A DNA stretch of 64,000 nt from Microbacterium cremeum (GTDB taxonomy: Bacteria; Actinomycetota; Actinomycetes; Actinomycetales; Microbacteriaceae). The stretch is from positions 1,550,001 to 1,614,000 of the forward strand of contig NZ_CP063812.1 of assembly GCF_015277855.1 (NCBI RefSeq), given 5' to 3'. The translations under genes were made by a program, and so were the position numbers. Below are positions 14,819-22,844 of the stretch, one piece after another. The notes below the pieces were generated by a model. That model saw only the letters and a program-made list of their open reading frames with translations. It was not told the origin of the DNA and did not search any database. The number at the start of each line of letters is the position of its first letter. The stretch's first letter is position 1.

Positions 14819-16264
14819 TCACGACCTCCACTCGATGCGGATCAGGTCGGGATCAAAGGGCTTGCCGCTGCCTGACGGGTCGATGATGACCTGCGCCAGC
14901 GCGTCGATGATGGCTCGCTGACTGTCAATGTGTAGCCCGGCCCACGTCTGCCGAGCCAGTGGCCCCACCGCGTCCACCGGCACCCGAGCAGGCATCGACT
15001 CAGCCACGGTGCGCTCATGCGCTGCACGGTCAGCCCGCAGCCGCTCAGTGATGCGGCGTAGCTGGTCGCCGGTGAGCACGCCGTCCGCGAACTGATCGGC
15101 TGCAGTCGCGAGGCGGGCATCAATCACGTCCATAGCGTCCCGCGCCTGCTGGGCAGCACCCGCGTCACCCCGGCTGAACAACTGCGCGGCGTCGGGCCGC
15201 TCAAGGCGGCTCAGGATGACCTCCGTCACGAGCTCGTCCACATCAGCTTGCTTGCGGCGCACGCGGTGACACTCGCTACACACGTAGCTCGCCGGCTGAC
15301 GCTTGGCTCCGCCTGACTTGGTCGTCGTCATCCGGCCAGGGGCGCGGACCATCCTGCCGCCGCAGGGCACCAGCTCGCCAGCCTCATCCAGCGTGCCGTC
15401 ACACCGGCCACACACGGCCAGCCCCGACAGCAGGTGAACCGGAGTGCGCCCGCCTGTGCCCTGCGCTCGGGTCGGGTCCGTGAGCAGCGCCTCAAGCCGT
15501 GTGTGCGTGTCCTCGTCGAGGATTGCCGGGTGTAGCTCGGGGTTGAACTTGCCGACCACGTTCCCTCGGTGCGTGCGGAGGCCAGCAAGCGACGGGCGGC
15601 GGATGAGCTGCCGCAGCGTGATGCCCTGCCAGGGTGCACCAGCAGGCGACGGCACACCGCGCGCGTTGAAGTCAGTGGCGATGCCCCGCAGCGACTCCCC
15701 AGCCAGCACCCGGCGCGCAGCCTCGCGGATGACGGCTGCCTCAGCCTCGACTACGACGTCGCACCTGTCCTCGCGGCGGTAGCCGTAACCGGGGCGCGTG
15801 GTGGGCAGCCCGTCCGCTGCACGTGCATCTGATGCGGCCCGCTGGCGACGCGCCTTGCGCTTGGACTCAATGCGGCCCATAGCCGCCCGGACGGTTGACA
15901 TGAACTCGCCCGAGTCGGTGGCCGGATCCACGTACCCGTCACGCGCCGTGTCCCACACCACACCGGCTACCTCGCACGCGGCATGCAGCTCTAGCTTCTC
16001 CTCAACGTTGCGCGCCAGGCGTTCTTCCTCGGTGGCCACGATGACGGCGAACGCGCCCGTCTCAGCGTCGGCAAGCATGCGCTCAAAGTCCGGGCGCTCC
16101 TTGTGGCCCAGGGCGCTGATGCCGTCATCGGTGTAGCGCGCGACGATTGTGTAGCCGCGCGCTGCGGCGTGGCGTTCGTTCTGCACGTGCTGGTCGGCCA
16201 CCTTGTCGCGGGTGGCGACCTTCTCGCTGATGCGTGCGTAGCTCGCTGCGGGGATGAGCTTCAT
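14819..16264 (-). CDS. int: Large serine integrase
   Basis: This 481-residue site-specific recombinase catalyses integration and excision of the element. The N-terminal catalytic domain has Ser8 in AASYARIS, DDGISALGHKERPDFERML and EEERLARN. A recombinase domain follows (GYGYRRED..., RGIATDFNARGVPSPAG, ITLRQLIRRPSLAGLRTHRG). A zinc ribbon lies around residue 280-330 (CGRCDG ... CSECHR), then a coiled-coil stretch with RLRADRAAHERTVAESMP. The ATG at 16264 directly abuts the attR arm (16265-16292), so its promoter probably overlaps the attachment site and may change on excision. Confidence 0.95.
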   Translation of the reverse strand: MKLIPAASYARISEKVATRDKVADQHVQNERHAAARGYTIVARYTDDGISALGHKERPDFERMLADAETGAFAVIVATEEERLARNVEEKLELHAACEVAGVVWDTARDGYVDPATDSGEFMSTVRAAMGRIESKRKARRQRAASDARAADGLPTTRPGYGYRREDRCDVVVEAEAAVIREAARRVLAGESLRGIATDFNARGVPSPAGAPWQGITLRQLIRRPSLAGLRTHRGNVVGKFNPELHPAILDEDTHTRLEALLTDPTRAQGTGGRTPVHLLSGLAVCGRCDGTLDEAGELVPCGGRMVRAPGRMTTTKSGGAKRQPASYVCSECHRVRRKQADVDELVTEVILSRLERPDAAQLFSRGDAGAAQQARDAMDVIDARLATAADQFADGVLTGDQLRRITERLRADRAAHERTVAESMPARVPVDAVGPLARQTWAGLHIDSQRAIIDALAQVIIDPSGSGKPFDPDLIRIEWRS

Positions 16265-16320
16265 AGGAAAAGGTTACTACCCAATCTTGTGTCCGCTGGT
16301 CTTCCTGATCCTGCCGCTGA
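16265..16320 (+). other. attR: attR, right junction of the integrated element
   Basis: The arm 16265-16292 is the inverted partner of 3351-3378. The CC core is at 16293-16294, and tadC coding sequence resumes immediately after it. The integrase start codon (complement 16262-16264) adjoins the arm. Joining the two arms around CC would give a symmetric 58-bp attP; joining the host sides gives an attB inside the tadC codons for Val-Pro-Leu. Confidence 0.85.
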
Positions 16321-16376
16321 GCGTCCTGTTCGCGGTCTTCCCGGGAATCTTCATGCTCCGCCTCGGGCTGGGCTGA
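16293..16376 (+). pseudogene. tadC: tadC 3' part, cut off by the integrated element
   Basis: The tail encodes PLVFLILPLSVLFAVFPG, then IFMLRLGLG and a stop. This is the last transmembrane helix and end of a TadC protein, the piece missing from the 2503-3350 segment. It has no start codon of its own in the correct frame and is not expressed as tadC while the element is present. Frame and codon phase match exactly across the junction. Confidence 0.92.
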
Positions 16377-16393
16377 ACGTCGAAAGGAGAAAC

Positions 16394-16597
16394 ATGTCCA
16401 CCATGCGCATCCGGAGCATCCTCCGCAGGCTCCGCGGCTCCGCCGCCGACCTCGCCGCCGACGAGCGCGGCGACGTCCCGGGGTGGGTGCTCATCACTCT
16501 CATGACCGCCGGGCTCGTCGTCGTGATCTGGGCGCTCGCCGGTCCGGCGCTCGCCAGCCTCTTCGAGCAGGCGATCCAGCGGGTCTCCGGTTTCTGA
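16394..16597 (+). CDS. Flp-type pilin-like small protein
   Basis: This encodes 67 residues: a basic N-terminus (MSTMRIRSILRRLRG), then ADERGDVPGWV where a prepilin-type peptidase could cut after Gly, and one hydrophobic helix (VLITLMTAGLVVVIWALAG). Small proteins of this form stand at this position in actinobacterial tad loci and are the likely pilus subunit or its partner. AAAGGAGA at 16383-16390 gives a strong ribosome site. It is the first intact gene to the right of the element and may now be cut off from the operon promoter upstream of tadA. Confidence 0.8.
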   Translation: MSTMRIRSILRRLRGSAADLAADERGDVPGWVLITLMTAGLVVVIWALAGPALASLFEQAIQRVSGF

Positions 16598-16601
16598 CGA
16601 C

Positions 16602-17012
16602 GTGCGCGGCATCCGGGCTCGTCTGAAGGCGGCGCTCCACGACGACGAAGGCTCGAGTCCTGTCGAGTTCGTGCTCGTCGGGACGCTGCTCACGCTGCTC
16701 ACCCTCGGCGTGCTGCAGTTCGGGCTCGCGGTGTACGTGCGCAACGTGGTGCACGACGCCGCCGTCGAAGGCGCGTACCACGCGGCGCTCGCCGACACAT
16801 CGCTCGAGGACGGCGCCCGCCGCACGCGCGACATCGTGTCGCGTACCGTCGGCTCGTCGTACGCCGCCGATGTCGCGGCGATCGAGACGACCGACCTGGG
16901 CCACGCCGCGGTCGAAGTGCGCGTGGTGGCGACGCTGCCGCTGGTGGGGCTCCTCGGCGCTCCCCGCACGATGGAGGTGACGGCGCATGCGCCGGTCGAG
17001 TCGTTCGACTGA
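16602..17012 (+). CDS. TadE-like pseudopilin
   Basis: This encodes 136 residues. A short charged N-terminus is followed by the TadE signature EGSSPVEFVLVGTLLTLLTL, which gives a prepilin-like cleavage site and hydrophobic helix with the conserved Glu at position +5. A small beta-rich extracellular domain then ends in a Val-rich strand. TadE-like pseudopilins are minor components of Tad pili. It has a GTG start 4 nt after the pilin stop and overlaps the next gene by 26 bp. Confidence 0.85.
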   Translation: MRGIRARLKAALHDDEGSSPVEFVLVGTLLTLLTLGVLQFGLAVYVRNVVHDAAVEGAYHAALADTSLEDGARRTRDIVSRTVGSSYAADVAAIETTDLGHAAVEVRVVATLPLVGLLGAPRTMEVTAHAPVESFD

Positions 17013-17511
17013 TCCCGGGGCGACGCGCGCAGCGCGTCCTGCCACGCCGAACCCCGGCAACGGCGCAGATGACGACGCCGATCACGACGCCGAGCGCGGC
17101 TCGGCGGCGCTCGAATTCATCCTCGTCGGCCTGTTGATGCTCGTGCCCCTGGTGTACCTCATCGTCTCCCTCGCGTTGATCCAGGAGCAGTCGCTCGGCG
17201 CCGAGGCGGCGGCGCGGCACGTCGCCCGGGCGATGTCGACGGCGACCGGAGCCGACGACGCGCGTCAGCGAGCCGACCGCGTGCTGGCGTCGGTCACCGA
17301 GCAGTACGGGCTCGACGACGTCGACATCGCCATCGAGTGCTCACCGTCCGGCGCCCGGTGCCCGGCTGCAGGCGCCACGCTCGCGGTGACCGTCGCCACC
17401 CGTGTCACGCTGCCCCTCGTTCCGCCCGTGCTCGGCCTCGACGAGCTCGCGGCGATCCCGGTCGAGGCCACCGCCGCGCACAAGGTGTCGAGATTCTGGG
17501 GGTCCCGGTGA
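16987..17511 (+). CDS. TadE/TadF-like pseudopilin
   Basis: This encodes 174 residues. The N-terminal 36 are polar and basic; then ERGSAALEFILVGLLMLVPL gives the TadE-like helix with its Glu. The remaining domain has two Cys (IECSPSGARC) likely to form a disulfide outside the membrane. It overlaps the preceding gene and its stop overlaps the next GTG. It is a minor pilus protein of the same locus. Confidence 0.82.
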   Translation: MRRSSRSTDPGATRAARPATPNPGNGADDDADHDAERGSAALEFILVGLLMLVPLVYLIVSLALIQEQSLGAEAAARHVARAMSTATGADDARQRADRVLASVTEQYGLDDVDIAIECSPSGARCPAAGATLAVTVATRVTLPLVPPVLGLDELAAIPVEATAAHKVSRFWGSR

Positions 17512-17945
17512 TCCGCTCTCCGAGTCCCCGCACACGTGGCGAAGCCGACGACGAGGGCAGCGTTCTCATCCTCACGCTCGGCTATGCCGTGCTGGCGCTG
17601 ATGGCGGTGCTCATCTGCACCGCCGCGACGAGCCTCTACCTGACGCAGAAGCGTCTGGACGCCGTGGCGGACGCCGCCGCGCTCGCCGCGGCGGACGGCT
17701 TCGAGCTGACGATCGCGGACGGGGAGCCCGTCGCCTCGCTGCGCGATGCGGAGGTGCGCGCGCAGGCCGAGCTCATGGTCGCCCAGATCGGCGGGGGAGC
17801 GACCCTGGTCTCGGCCGAGACGCCCGACGGTGTCTCGGCGCGCGTCACCGTCGCCGGGGCGTGGCATCCGCCGGTCGTGACCTTCTTCGTGCCCGACGGG
17901 CTCGCTCTGGAGGCGACGGCGACCAGCCGCACGGCGTTGCGCTAG
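17508..17945 (+). CDS. TadG/Rv3654c-like pilus-assembly protein
   Basis: This encodes 145 residues with a GTG start overlapping the preceding stop. DDEGSVLILTLGYAVLALM forms the membrane helix with the Gly-Ser-x3 motif of helicase/secretion-associated TadG-like proteins. It is followed by RLDAVADAAALAAADGFEL, typical of the Rv3654c group in actinobacterial tad loci. It is the last gene of the locus and converges on the LuxR-type gene with 9 bp between stops. Confidence 0.82.
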   Translation: MIRSPSPRTRGEADDEGSVLILTLGYAVLALMAVLICTAATSLYLTQKRLDAVADAAALAAADGFELTIADGEPVASLRDAEVRAQAELMVAQIGGGATLVSAETPDGVSARVTVAGAWHPPVVTFFVPDGLALEATATSRTALR

Positions 17946-17954
17946 CTACACGGG

Positions 17955-18248
17955 TCACGCGCGGACGAGCCCGCCCGCGCGCAGGGCGAGCGCGACGGCC
18001 TCGACGCGCGAGTGCACGCCGAGCTTGCCGAGCAGGTTCTGCATGTGCGCGCCGACCGTCTTGATGCTGATGCCCAGGGCAGCCGCCACCTGCTTCTGCG
18101 AAAGTCCGTCCGTCGTCAGCGCCAGCACCTCGCGCTCGCGCTGCGTCAGGGCCGCGAGGCGGCGCAGATCGGCCGTGGCGCTGCGGGCCGGCATGGTGCG
18201 TTCCACCAGCCGACGCACGCGCGTGATCGCGCAGTGCCGCCGAGGCAT
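17955..18248 (-). CDS. LuxR-type HTH protein without receiver domain
   Basis: This encodes 97 residues, the second half being a clear LuxR/NarL DNA-binding domain (LTQREREVLALTTDGLSQKQ, then GISIKTVGAHMQNLLGKLGV). No receiver or sensor domain precedes it, so it is either a stand-alone regulator or the tail of a disrupted larger gene. The region upstream in the minus direction has coding-like composition in another frame, which slightly favours the second view. An internal ATG at about 18194 is an alternative start. Confidence 0.7.
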   Translation of the reverse strand: MPRRHCAITRVRRLVERTMPARSATADLRRLAALTQREREVLALTTDGLSQKQVAAALGISIKTVGAHMQNLLGKLGVHSRVEAVALALRAGGLVRA

Positions 18249-18336
18249 CCGTCACCAGCTCCTGATCCCAGCGCGTGGCAGCGCCTCACGGCGGCCGTGG
18301 ACGTTCGCGTCCGCGGCCGCCCCCATGCGCCGAGGG

Positions 18337-18388
18337 CGACGGATGCCGCTACCAGCCGTGCACGTTGAACCACTCGCCGCGGCGCCGG
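18337..18388. repeat. 52-bp direct repeat, left copy (orphan 3' end of small gene)
   Basis: These 52 bp are identical to 22845-22896. The sequence is the last 13 codons of the small conserved gene at 22857-23093 (minus, ending GEWFNVHGW) plus 12 bp downstream. Here it stands without the rest of that gene, so it is a duplicated gene end. The interval 18249-18442 otherwise holds no gene. Confidence 0.9.
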
Positions 18389-18442
18389 CGGATCAGACCC
18401 CGCCACCACCCTGCAACCCGTCGGGGTGGGACGCCCGTGCTG

Positions 18443-19513
18443 TCACGTGGACTGGCGGACGTGGATCGTCGGAGTGAGCTGGATCCGCTCCGCCGGAGCT
18501 TGCTCGCGCTGCTCGAGGCGCATGAGGCACGCCTCCAGAGCACGTCGACCCACGGCGAGCTTGGGCGGTGCGACCGCAGTCAGCGGGACAGTCGCGAAGG
18601 ATGCGATCTCGTCGTCGTAGGCGACGAGGGCGAAGTCCTCCGGGACGCGCATCCCACGCCCCTCCACGATCCCCAGAAGGCCCACGGCGAGATCGTCGGG
18701 CAGCACCACCGCCGCGCGGACGCCTGACGCGACGCAGTCGTCGAGGAAGGCGCGCAGCACATCCGATGTCGAGCCGTCGCCCCAGGTCGGCGACGGTGCG
18801 GTGGCGACGGGCGCGTCGACCATGCCGTGTCGGCGACAGGCGCGGAGGTGTCCCTGAGCGACCCAGGGCGCGGTCGCCGTCTCGCGCATCAGAAGACCGA
18901 CGCCCCGGTGCCCGCGCGCGGCGAGGTGATCCACCGCGAGCTCCGCGCCGAACGCGTGATCCGAGCGCACCGAGTCGACGCGCAGCGTGGTCGGGGCGCC
19001 GTCGGCGGAGCGCTCGACGAGAACCACCGGAGTGCGGATGCCGCCGATCGCCTGCCACGTGGCCTCATCGTCGAGCCCCGGTCGCGCCGTCACCAGCATG
19101 ATGGCGTCCACGCCCCCGGCATCCAGCCGAGCCAGCTGGTGGTGTTCCTCTCGCGGGTCGTAGTTCGTCGTGCCGAGCACGATCCGGATGCCGACGCCCC
19201 GTGCCGCTTCGCCGACACCGCGGATCACGGGCGGGAAGTAGTAGGCGGCGTCCGGCACGATGAGCCCGATCGTGGCGACCGGCCGCGACGACGTCCCGAT
19301 GCCGCGCGCCCCGGCGGCCGGAGCGTCCGCGGTCTCGGGCAGCACCGCACCGCCGTGCACGCGGCGGATCAGACCCCGTTCGGCGAGCACCGCGAGATCC
19401 CGCCGGATCGTCATGCCGCTGAGCTCGGTGCGGCGCGCGAAGTCGGCGACCTCGATCCGGCCGCGCAGCACGATCTCGCGCAAGATGCGCTCGCGGCGCT
19501 GCTCGGCGATCAT
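18443..19513 (-). CDS. DeoR-HTH / LacI-type ligand-binding hybrid regulator
   Basis: This encodes 356 residues. The N-terminal 55 are a DeoR winged HTH (QRRERILREIVLRGRIEVAD, then GMTIRRDLAVLAERGLIRRV). From about residue 78 a periplasmic-binding-like LacI/GalR sensor domain runs to the end (ATIGLIVPDAAYYFPPVIRG, then IVLGTTNYDPREE, VPEDFALVAYDD). It probably represses carbohydrate genes until a sugar binds. The adjacent secreted beta-helix gene and the palindrome at 22799-22823 are likely targets. The architecture is uncommon but known in actinobacteria. It is convergent with nothing and lies on the same strand as, and downstream of, the beta-helix gene. Confidence 0.85.
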   Translation of the reverse strand: MIAEQRRERILREIVLRGRIEVADFARRTELSGMTIRRDLAVLAERGLIRRVHGGAVLPETADAPAAGARGIGTSSRPVATIGLIVPDAAYYFPPVIRGVGEAARGVGIRIVLGTTNYDPREEHHQLARLDAGGVDAIMLVTARPGLDDEATWQAIGGIRTPVVLVERSADGAPTTLRVDSVRSDHAFGAELAVDHLAARGHRGVGLLMRETATAPWVAQGHLRACRRHGMVDAPVATAPSPTWGDGSTSDVLRAFLDDCVASGVRAAVVLPDDLAVGLLGIVEGRGMRVPEDFALVAYDDEIASFATVPLTAVAPPKLAVGRRALEACLMRLEQREQAPAERIQLTPTIHVRQST

Positions 19514-19573
19514 CCGCTCACCCTAATGTCTCATTCTCACGGACCCCCCGGCCAGCACCCCCATGGGCGGCCC

Positions 19574-19612
19574 GGCGGCGGGGGCGGCGCACGCGCGCCG
19601 CCCCCCGCCGCC
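19574..19612 (-). terminator. Strong GC hairpin after the beta-helix gene
   Basis: A near-perfect stem of about 17 bp (GGCGGCGGGGGCGGCGC with GCGCCGCCCCCCGCCGCC, loop ACGC) follows the stop of the secreted protein gene on the minus strand. There is no T-run. It probably stops or stabilises the upstream transcript before the regulator gene. Confidence 0.55.
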
Positions 19613-19622
19613 GACGCCTGGA

Positions 19623-22600
19623 TCAGCGGCAGACGATCCCGGCGTACGGCACCGCAGAGGTGGTGCGCGCGCCGTCACCGGCGGTCGCGACCACCGTCAC
19701 CTCCCCGTCCTCGAGCACGTCGACGACCTTGAAGGAGGATCGCGTGTCCTTACGAGGGTCGAGGTTGACCTTCACATCCTCGCCGAGCGCGGAGTCGACC
19801 GCGACGGCGATGCGGGCGTCGTGCTCGTTCGTCACGGTGACGTGCACCCAGGCGTTCGGTCCGCGGCACTCGGTGAGCACACCGACCCCGGTGGGCACCG
19901 CGCTTCCCGCCAGCTCGATCGCGAACAGGCTCAGTCCCTCGCCGGTGACCGGGCTGCCCTCGGGCAGGGTGACGCTCGCGACCGGCTTGCCCGACAGAGG
20001 GATCCGCTGCGCGAAGACCGACGCCGGCGCCGTCACGGTCGAGATCGTCCCGCCGAGATATGGCCGCGAGCGCTGCAGGTGCGATACCGCGCTGCCGATC
20101 AGCGCCGTGTCGGCGGCATCCGTCGACGCGTCGCCCCAGAGGGGAAGCGCGATGCGCACCTGCTGGCTCGTTCCGTCCTGGTAGTGCACCGTCGCGGTGC
20201 CCGATGTCGCGGTGCCCGCCGAGAAGCCGGCCACGATGAGCTCTTCGCCCTCACCCTCGAGAGCCACCTGCTGCCCGGCCACCTTGATCGCGTCGGGGGT
20301 GCCGACCGCAGTCGGATGCCAGTCGATCTCGGTGCCGAACGCCGTCGCCGTCTCTCCGACGGCGAGTCCGGCACTCGCCAGCGCTTCGGCGGAGAACACC
20401 CGGAAGTCGGACGTCACCGCACCGTTGCGCGGGTTCGCCGTCGAGGCGACCGCCGTCTGGTTCACCAGCGCGCCGAAGGGGAGCGGGCCGGCATCGACGC
20501 CACCGCCCTGGTAGGCGCCGATGTTGGGCGTCGTGGGAATCGGGTTGCCGAAGAAGTCGCGAGCACCGGCATCCGCGATCGGCGTGCCCGCGCCCAGCAG
20601 CGGCGAGCCGACGGCCAACCGGTACCCGGGAAGCGCCCGCGTGAGCTGCCCGCTCCCTGCGGCGATGAGCTTCGGGTCGCCGACGATGGCGCCGGTCTCG
20701 ATCGTGGGTGGCTCAATGCCGCCGAAGTACGCATTGTTCGCGTACACCGCGTTCGTCGTCTTGAGCGTGCCGCCCGGCGCGATGATGATGTTGTTCTTCA
20801 CCTCACGCGGTGCGGTCATGTCGTCTTCGAACGGGCGGTTCAGGCATGAGAACGTGTTGTTGTAGATCAGGTGCTTGCCAGGTCCGCCGCTGGCTCCGGC
20901 CAGACGGCAGTCGTCCTGCGAGACGTTGTAGCGCAGGATCGCGGTCGCCGTTGTCGAGGCCGTGCCGCAACCCGAGATGCAGTCCAGATAGAAACCGCCG
21001 GCGTTGCCGTACGAGTAGTTGTACTGGAAGGTGCAGCTGCCTTTGGTCTTCATGTCACAGTCCCACGCTGTCGAGTCGTAGGTCGAGGCGACGCTGTTGC
21101 CCACTACGTTGTACTGGAACAGCGGCTCCGCCGAGTTGTACGGCCACATCCCTGCGAAGTTCCCCTTGAGGAACGGATACGCGCCGTGTCCGAGGTCGAT
21201 GGCCGAGTTGTACTCGATGACCGGCTGATCGGAGTTGTGGATGACGATGCCGTCGCCACCGACCGCGCGGATGTCGTTGCGCGCGACGTAGACGCGCTCG
21301 TTGTAGTGCCGTGTGGTGTCGGGTGCAGACAGCTTGATGCCGCCGCCCGCCGTGTCGTTCACGACGTTGTCGGTCACCGTGATGCCGTCGAACCAGCCGA
21401 TGCCGTCGCCGAGGACCGAGATGCCGGCCGACCGCGAGAAGGCGTTGCCGAGCGAGGTCTTGTCTGACCATCCGGCGACGTGCTCGACATGGTTTCGCGT
21501 GAGCACGACGCCGCTGCGCTTGGTGCCGTCGTTGATCTCGTAAAGGATGCCGACACGGCGCTGGTCGGGTGTGCCCGGGTTGATGACGTGCATACCGTCG
21601 ATGGTCCAGTTGCTCACATTGAGCAGACGGATGCCGGCGAGTGCGCCGCCGCCGTTGATCGTCGCGGGTGCGTCGCCCTCACCGTAGGGGGAGACCGTGA
21701 TCGGGGCGGTGGCGAGACCCGATCCGGTGGGGGCGAACGTGCCCACGCACTCGGCTCCGCGCTTGAAGCGCACCGACTGTCCCGGCTGGAACGGCTGGAC
21801 GGCCGCGAGCTGCCCGAGCGAGTCGAACGGCGACGCTGCGGATCCGTCGCCGGCGCCCGCCGCCGCGCAATCCACGAAGTAGACGGTGTCGGATACTGCC
21901 ACGACGTGCGCGGCGAGCCGCCCTTCGGCGGTCGCACCGAAGAGCGACTCCGCCCGCGCGGTGATCAGGTGCTCCCCGGCTGCGGTATCCGCGGGGACGA
22001 CGAACGACGCCCGTGCACGCCCGCTGTCGTCGGAGTTGACGACCACCTCCGTGCCGGCGAATCCGACCGTCACGGGCACCTGCGGACTGGCGCCTTCGAT
22101 CGTGACATCGACAGGGGAGCCGACGGCCAGCAGCGACACGTCGACGTCGTTCGGGGTGATCGTCAGCGGCTGGGCGAGGTACTCGTCGGTGCAGTTGATG
22201 CGGAGGTCCGCCCAGTCCGCATGGTCGTTCCCGTTGCCCTCCGGACCCGCTTCGACGATGAGCTCGACGACGCCGGCGCCGCGCAGGTCGAGGTTGAGCC
22301 GGCCGGCGGGGTCGATGCCGGTGCGCGCCAGGCGGAACCTCTCTGCGCCGTCCACGTTGACCACGAAGTCGACGCGCCCCTTGCCGGCCTGACTGTCGTC
22401 GATGCCGACGTAGCCGAGCAGCTGCGTGCACTGCTGAGCGACGTCGTAGACGATTCGTGCGGGGGCGTGGGTACCGAGGCCCTTCGGGTACTCGACGCCG
22501 CGGATGGACTGGATCGTGCGGCTGGTGTCGGGTATCCCGCGGGCACCGTTGTTGTAGTCGCGCTCGACAGGCCCCCAGCCGTTCTCAGCCGAGACCCAGT

Positions 22601-22727
22601 CCAGATCGCTCGCGAAGTGGACCGAGCCGGCGAGGCCGTCCGTGGCCGTCGCGGCGGCGGGCATACCGGTCAGGCAGAGCGCGCCGACTGCCGCCGCGAC
22701 GAGCACCTTCATCCGATTCCTGGGCAA
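19623..22727 (-). CDS. Secreted NPCBM plus right-handed beta-helix protein
   Basis: This encodes about 1034 residues. A signal peptide (MPRNRMKVLVAAAVGALCL, ending near AAATA) is followed by an NPCBM-type carbohydrate-binding module (about 25-190: WVSAENGWGPVERDYN, YPKGLGTHAPARIVYDV, VDFVVNVDGAERF). An Ig-like segment comes next, then a parallel beta-helix of the pectate-lyase/glycosidase type (about 300-720, with NVSNWTIDGMHVINPG, LTRNHVEHVAG and VARNDIRAVGGDGIVIHNSD). Ig-like C-terminal domains follow. The TTG start at 22727 was chosen because a perfect AGGAGG lies 7 nt upstream; ATG 22712 is the alternative. It is probably an extracellular polysaccharide lyase or hydrolase; the substrate is unknown. 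Confidence 0.82.
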   Translation of the reverse strand: MPRNRMKVLVAAAVGALCLTGMPAAATATDGLAGSVHFASDLDWVSAENGWGPVERDYNNGARGIPDTSRTIQSIRGVEYPKGLGTHAPARIVYDVAQQCTQLLGYVGIDDSQAGKGRVDFVVNVDGAERFRLARTGIDPAGRLNLDLRGAGVVELIVEAGPEGNGNDHADWADLRINCTDEYLAQPLTITPNDVDVSLLAVGSPVDVTIEGASPQVPVTVGFAGTEVVVNSDDSGRARASFVVPADTAAGEHLITARAESLFGATAEGRLAAHVVAVSDTVYFVDCAAAGAGDGSAASPFDSLGQLAAVQPFQPGQSVRFKRGAECVGTFAPTGSGLATAPITVSPYGEGDAPATINGGGALAGIRLLNVSNWTIDGMHVINPGTPDQRRVGILYEINDGTKRSGVVLTRNHVEHVAGWSDKTSLGNAFSRSAGISVLGDGIGWFDGITVTDNVVNDTAGGGIKLSAPDTTRHYNERVYVARNDIRAVGGDGIVIHNSDQPVIEYNSAIDLGHGAYPFLKGNFAGMWPYNSAEPLFQYNVVGNSVASTYDSTAWDCDMKTKGSCTFQYNYSYGNAGGFYLDCISGCGTASTTATAILRYNVSQDDCRLAGASGGPGKHLIYNNTFSCLNRPFEDDMTAPREVKNNIIIAPGGTLKTTNAVYANNAYFGGIEPPTIETGAIVGDPKLIAAGSGQLTRALPGYRLAVGSPLLGAGTPIADAGARDFFGNPIPTTPNIGAYQGGGVDAGPLPFGALVNQTAVASTANPRNGAVTSDFRVFSAEALASAGLAVGETATAFGTEIDWHPTAVGTPDAIKVAGQQVALEGEGEELIVAGFSAGTATSGTATVHYQDGTSQQVRIALPLWGDASTDAADTALIGSAVSHLQRSRPYLGGTISTVTAPASVFAQRIPLSGKPVASVTLPEGSPVTGEGLSLFAIELAGSAVPTGVGVLTECRGPNAWVHVTVTNEHDARIAVAVDSALGEDVKVNLDPRKDTRSSFKVVDVLEDGEVTVVATAGDGARTTSAVPYAGIVCR

Positions 22728-22798
22728 AGGGATTCCTCCTCGAATCTCGTGTCCGCCACCTGGACGGTGCGGACCCACGTCATCGTTCCAGGCCTCGC

Positions 22799-22823
22799 GT
22801 GTTCGGTCGATCGAACTGAACAC
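22799..22823. promoter_or_regulatory. 25-bp operator-like palindrome upstream of the beta-helix gene
   Basis: GTGTTC (22799-22804) and GAACAC (22818-22823) are perfect arms around a GTCGATCGAAC-type core. The site lies about 72 bp upstream of the TTG start of the secreted protein gene. It is a good candidate binding site for the DeoR/LacI hybrid regulator encoded next door. Confidence 0.55.
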
Positions 22824-22844
22824 AAGTGAACATGCAGACCGGCT

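Larger units (their letters stand above)
3351..16294. mobile_element. 12.9-kb integrative element inserted in tadC
   Basis: The element is bounded by attL and attR half-sites and begins and ends inside the tadC reading frame. It carries a large serine integrase at the right edge, with its start codon abutting the attR arm, and an excisionase-like gene beside it. It also has a primase-polymerase/helicase gene, WhiB-like and sigma-like regulators, a small serine recombinase, an XF1762-type protein, an HNH nuclease, a GHKL ATPase, a DUF4338 protein and a tRNA-Arg. I see no capsid, portal, terminase, lysis or conjugation gene. The size and content resemble phiRv1-like actinobacterial prophage-like or satellite elements rather than a complete prophage. 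Excision would leave tadC without a scar. Confidence 0.92.

Noticed and set aside
3351..16294. Element as a complete prophage
   Set aside because: No terminase, portal, capsid, tail or lysis gene can be found. A satellite or replicating integrative element fits better.
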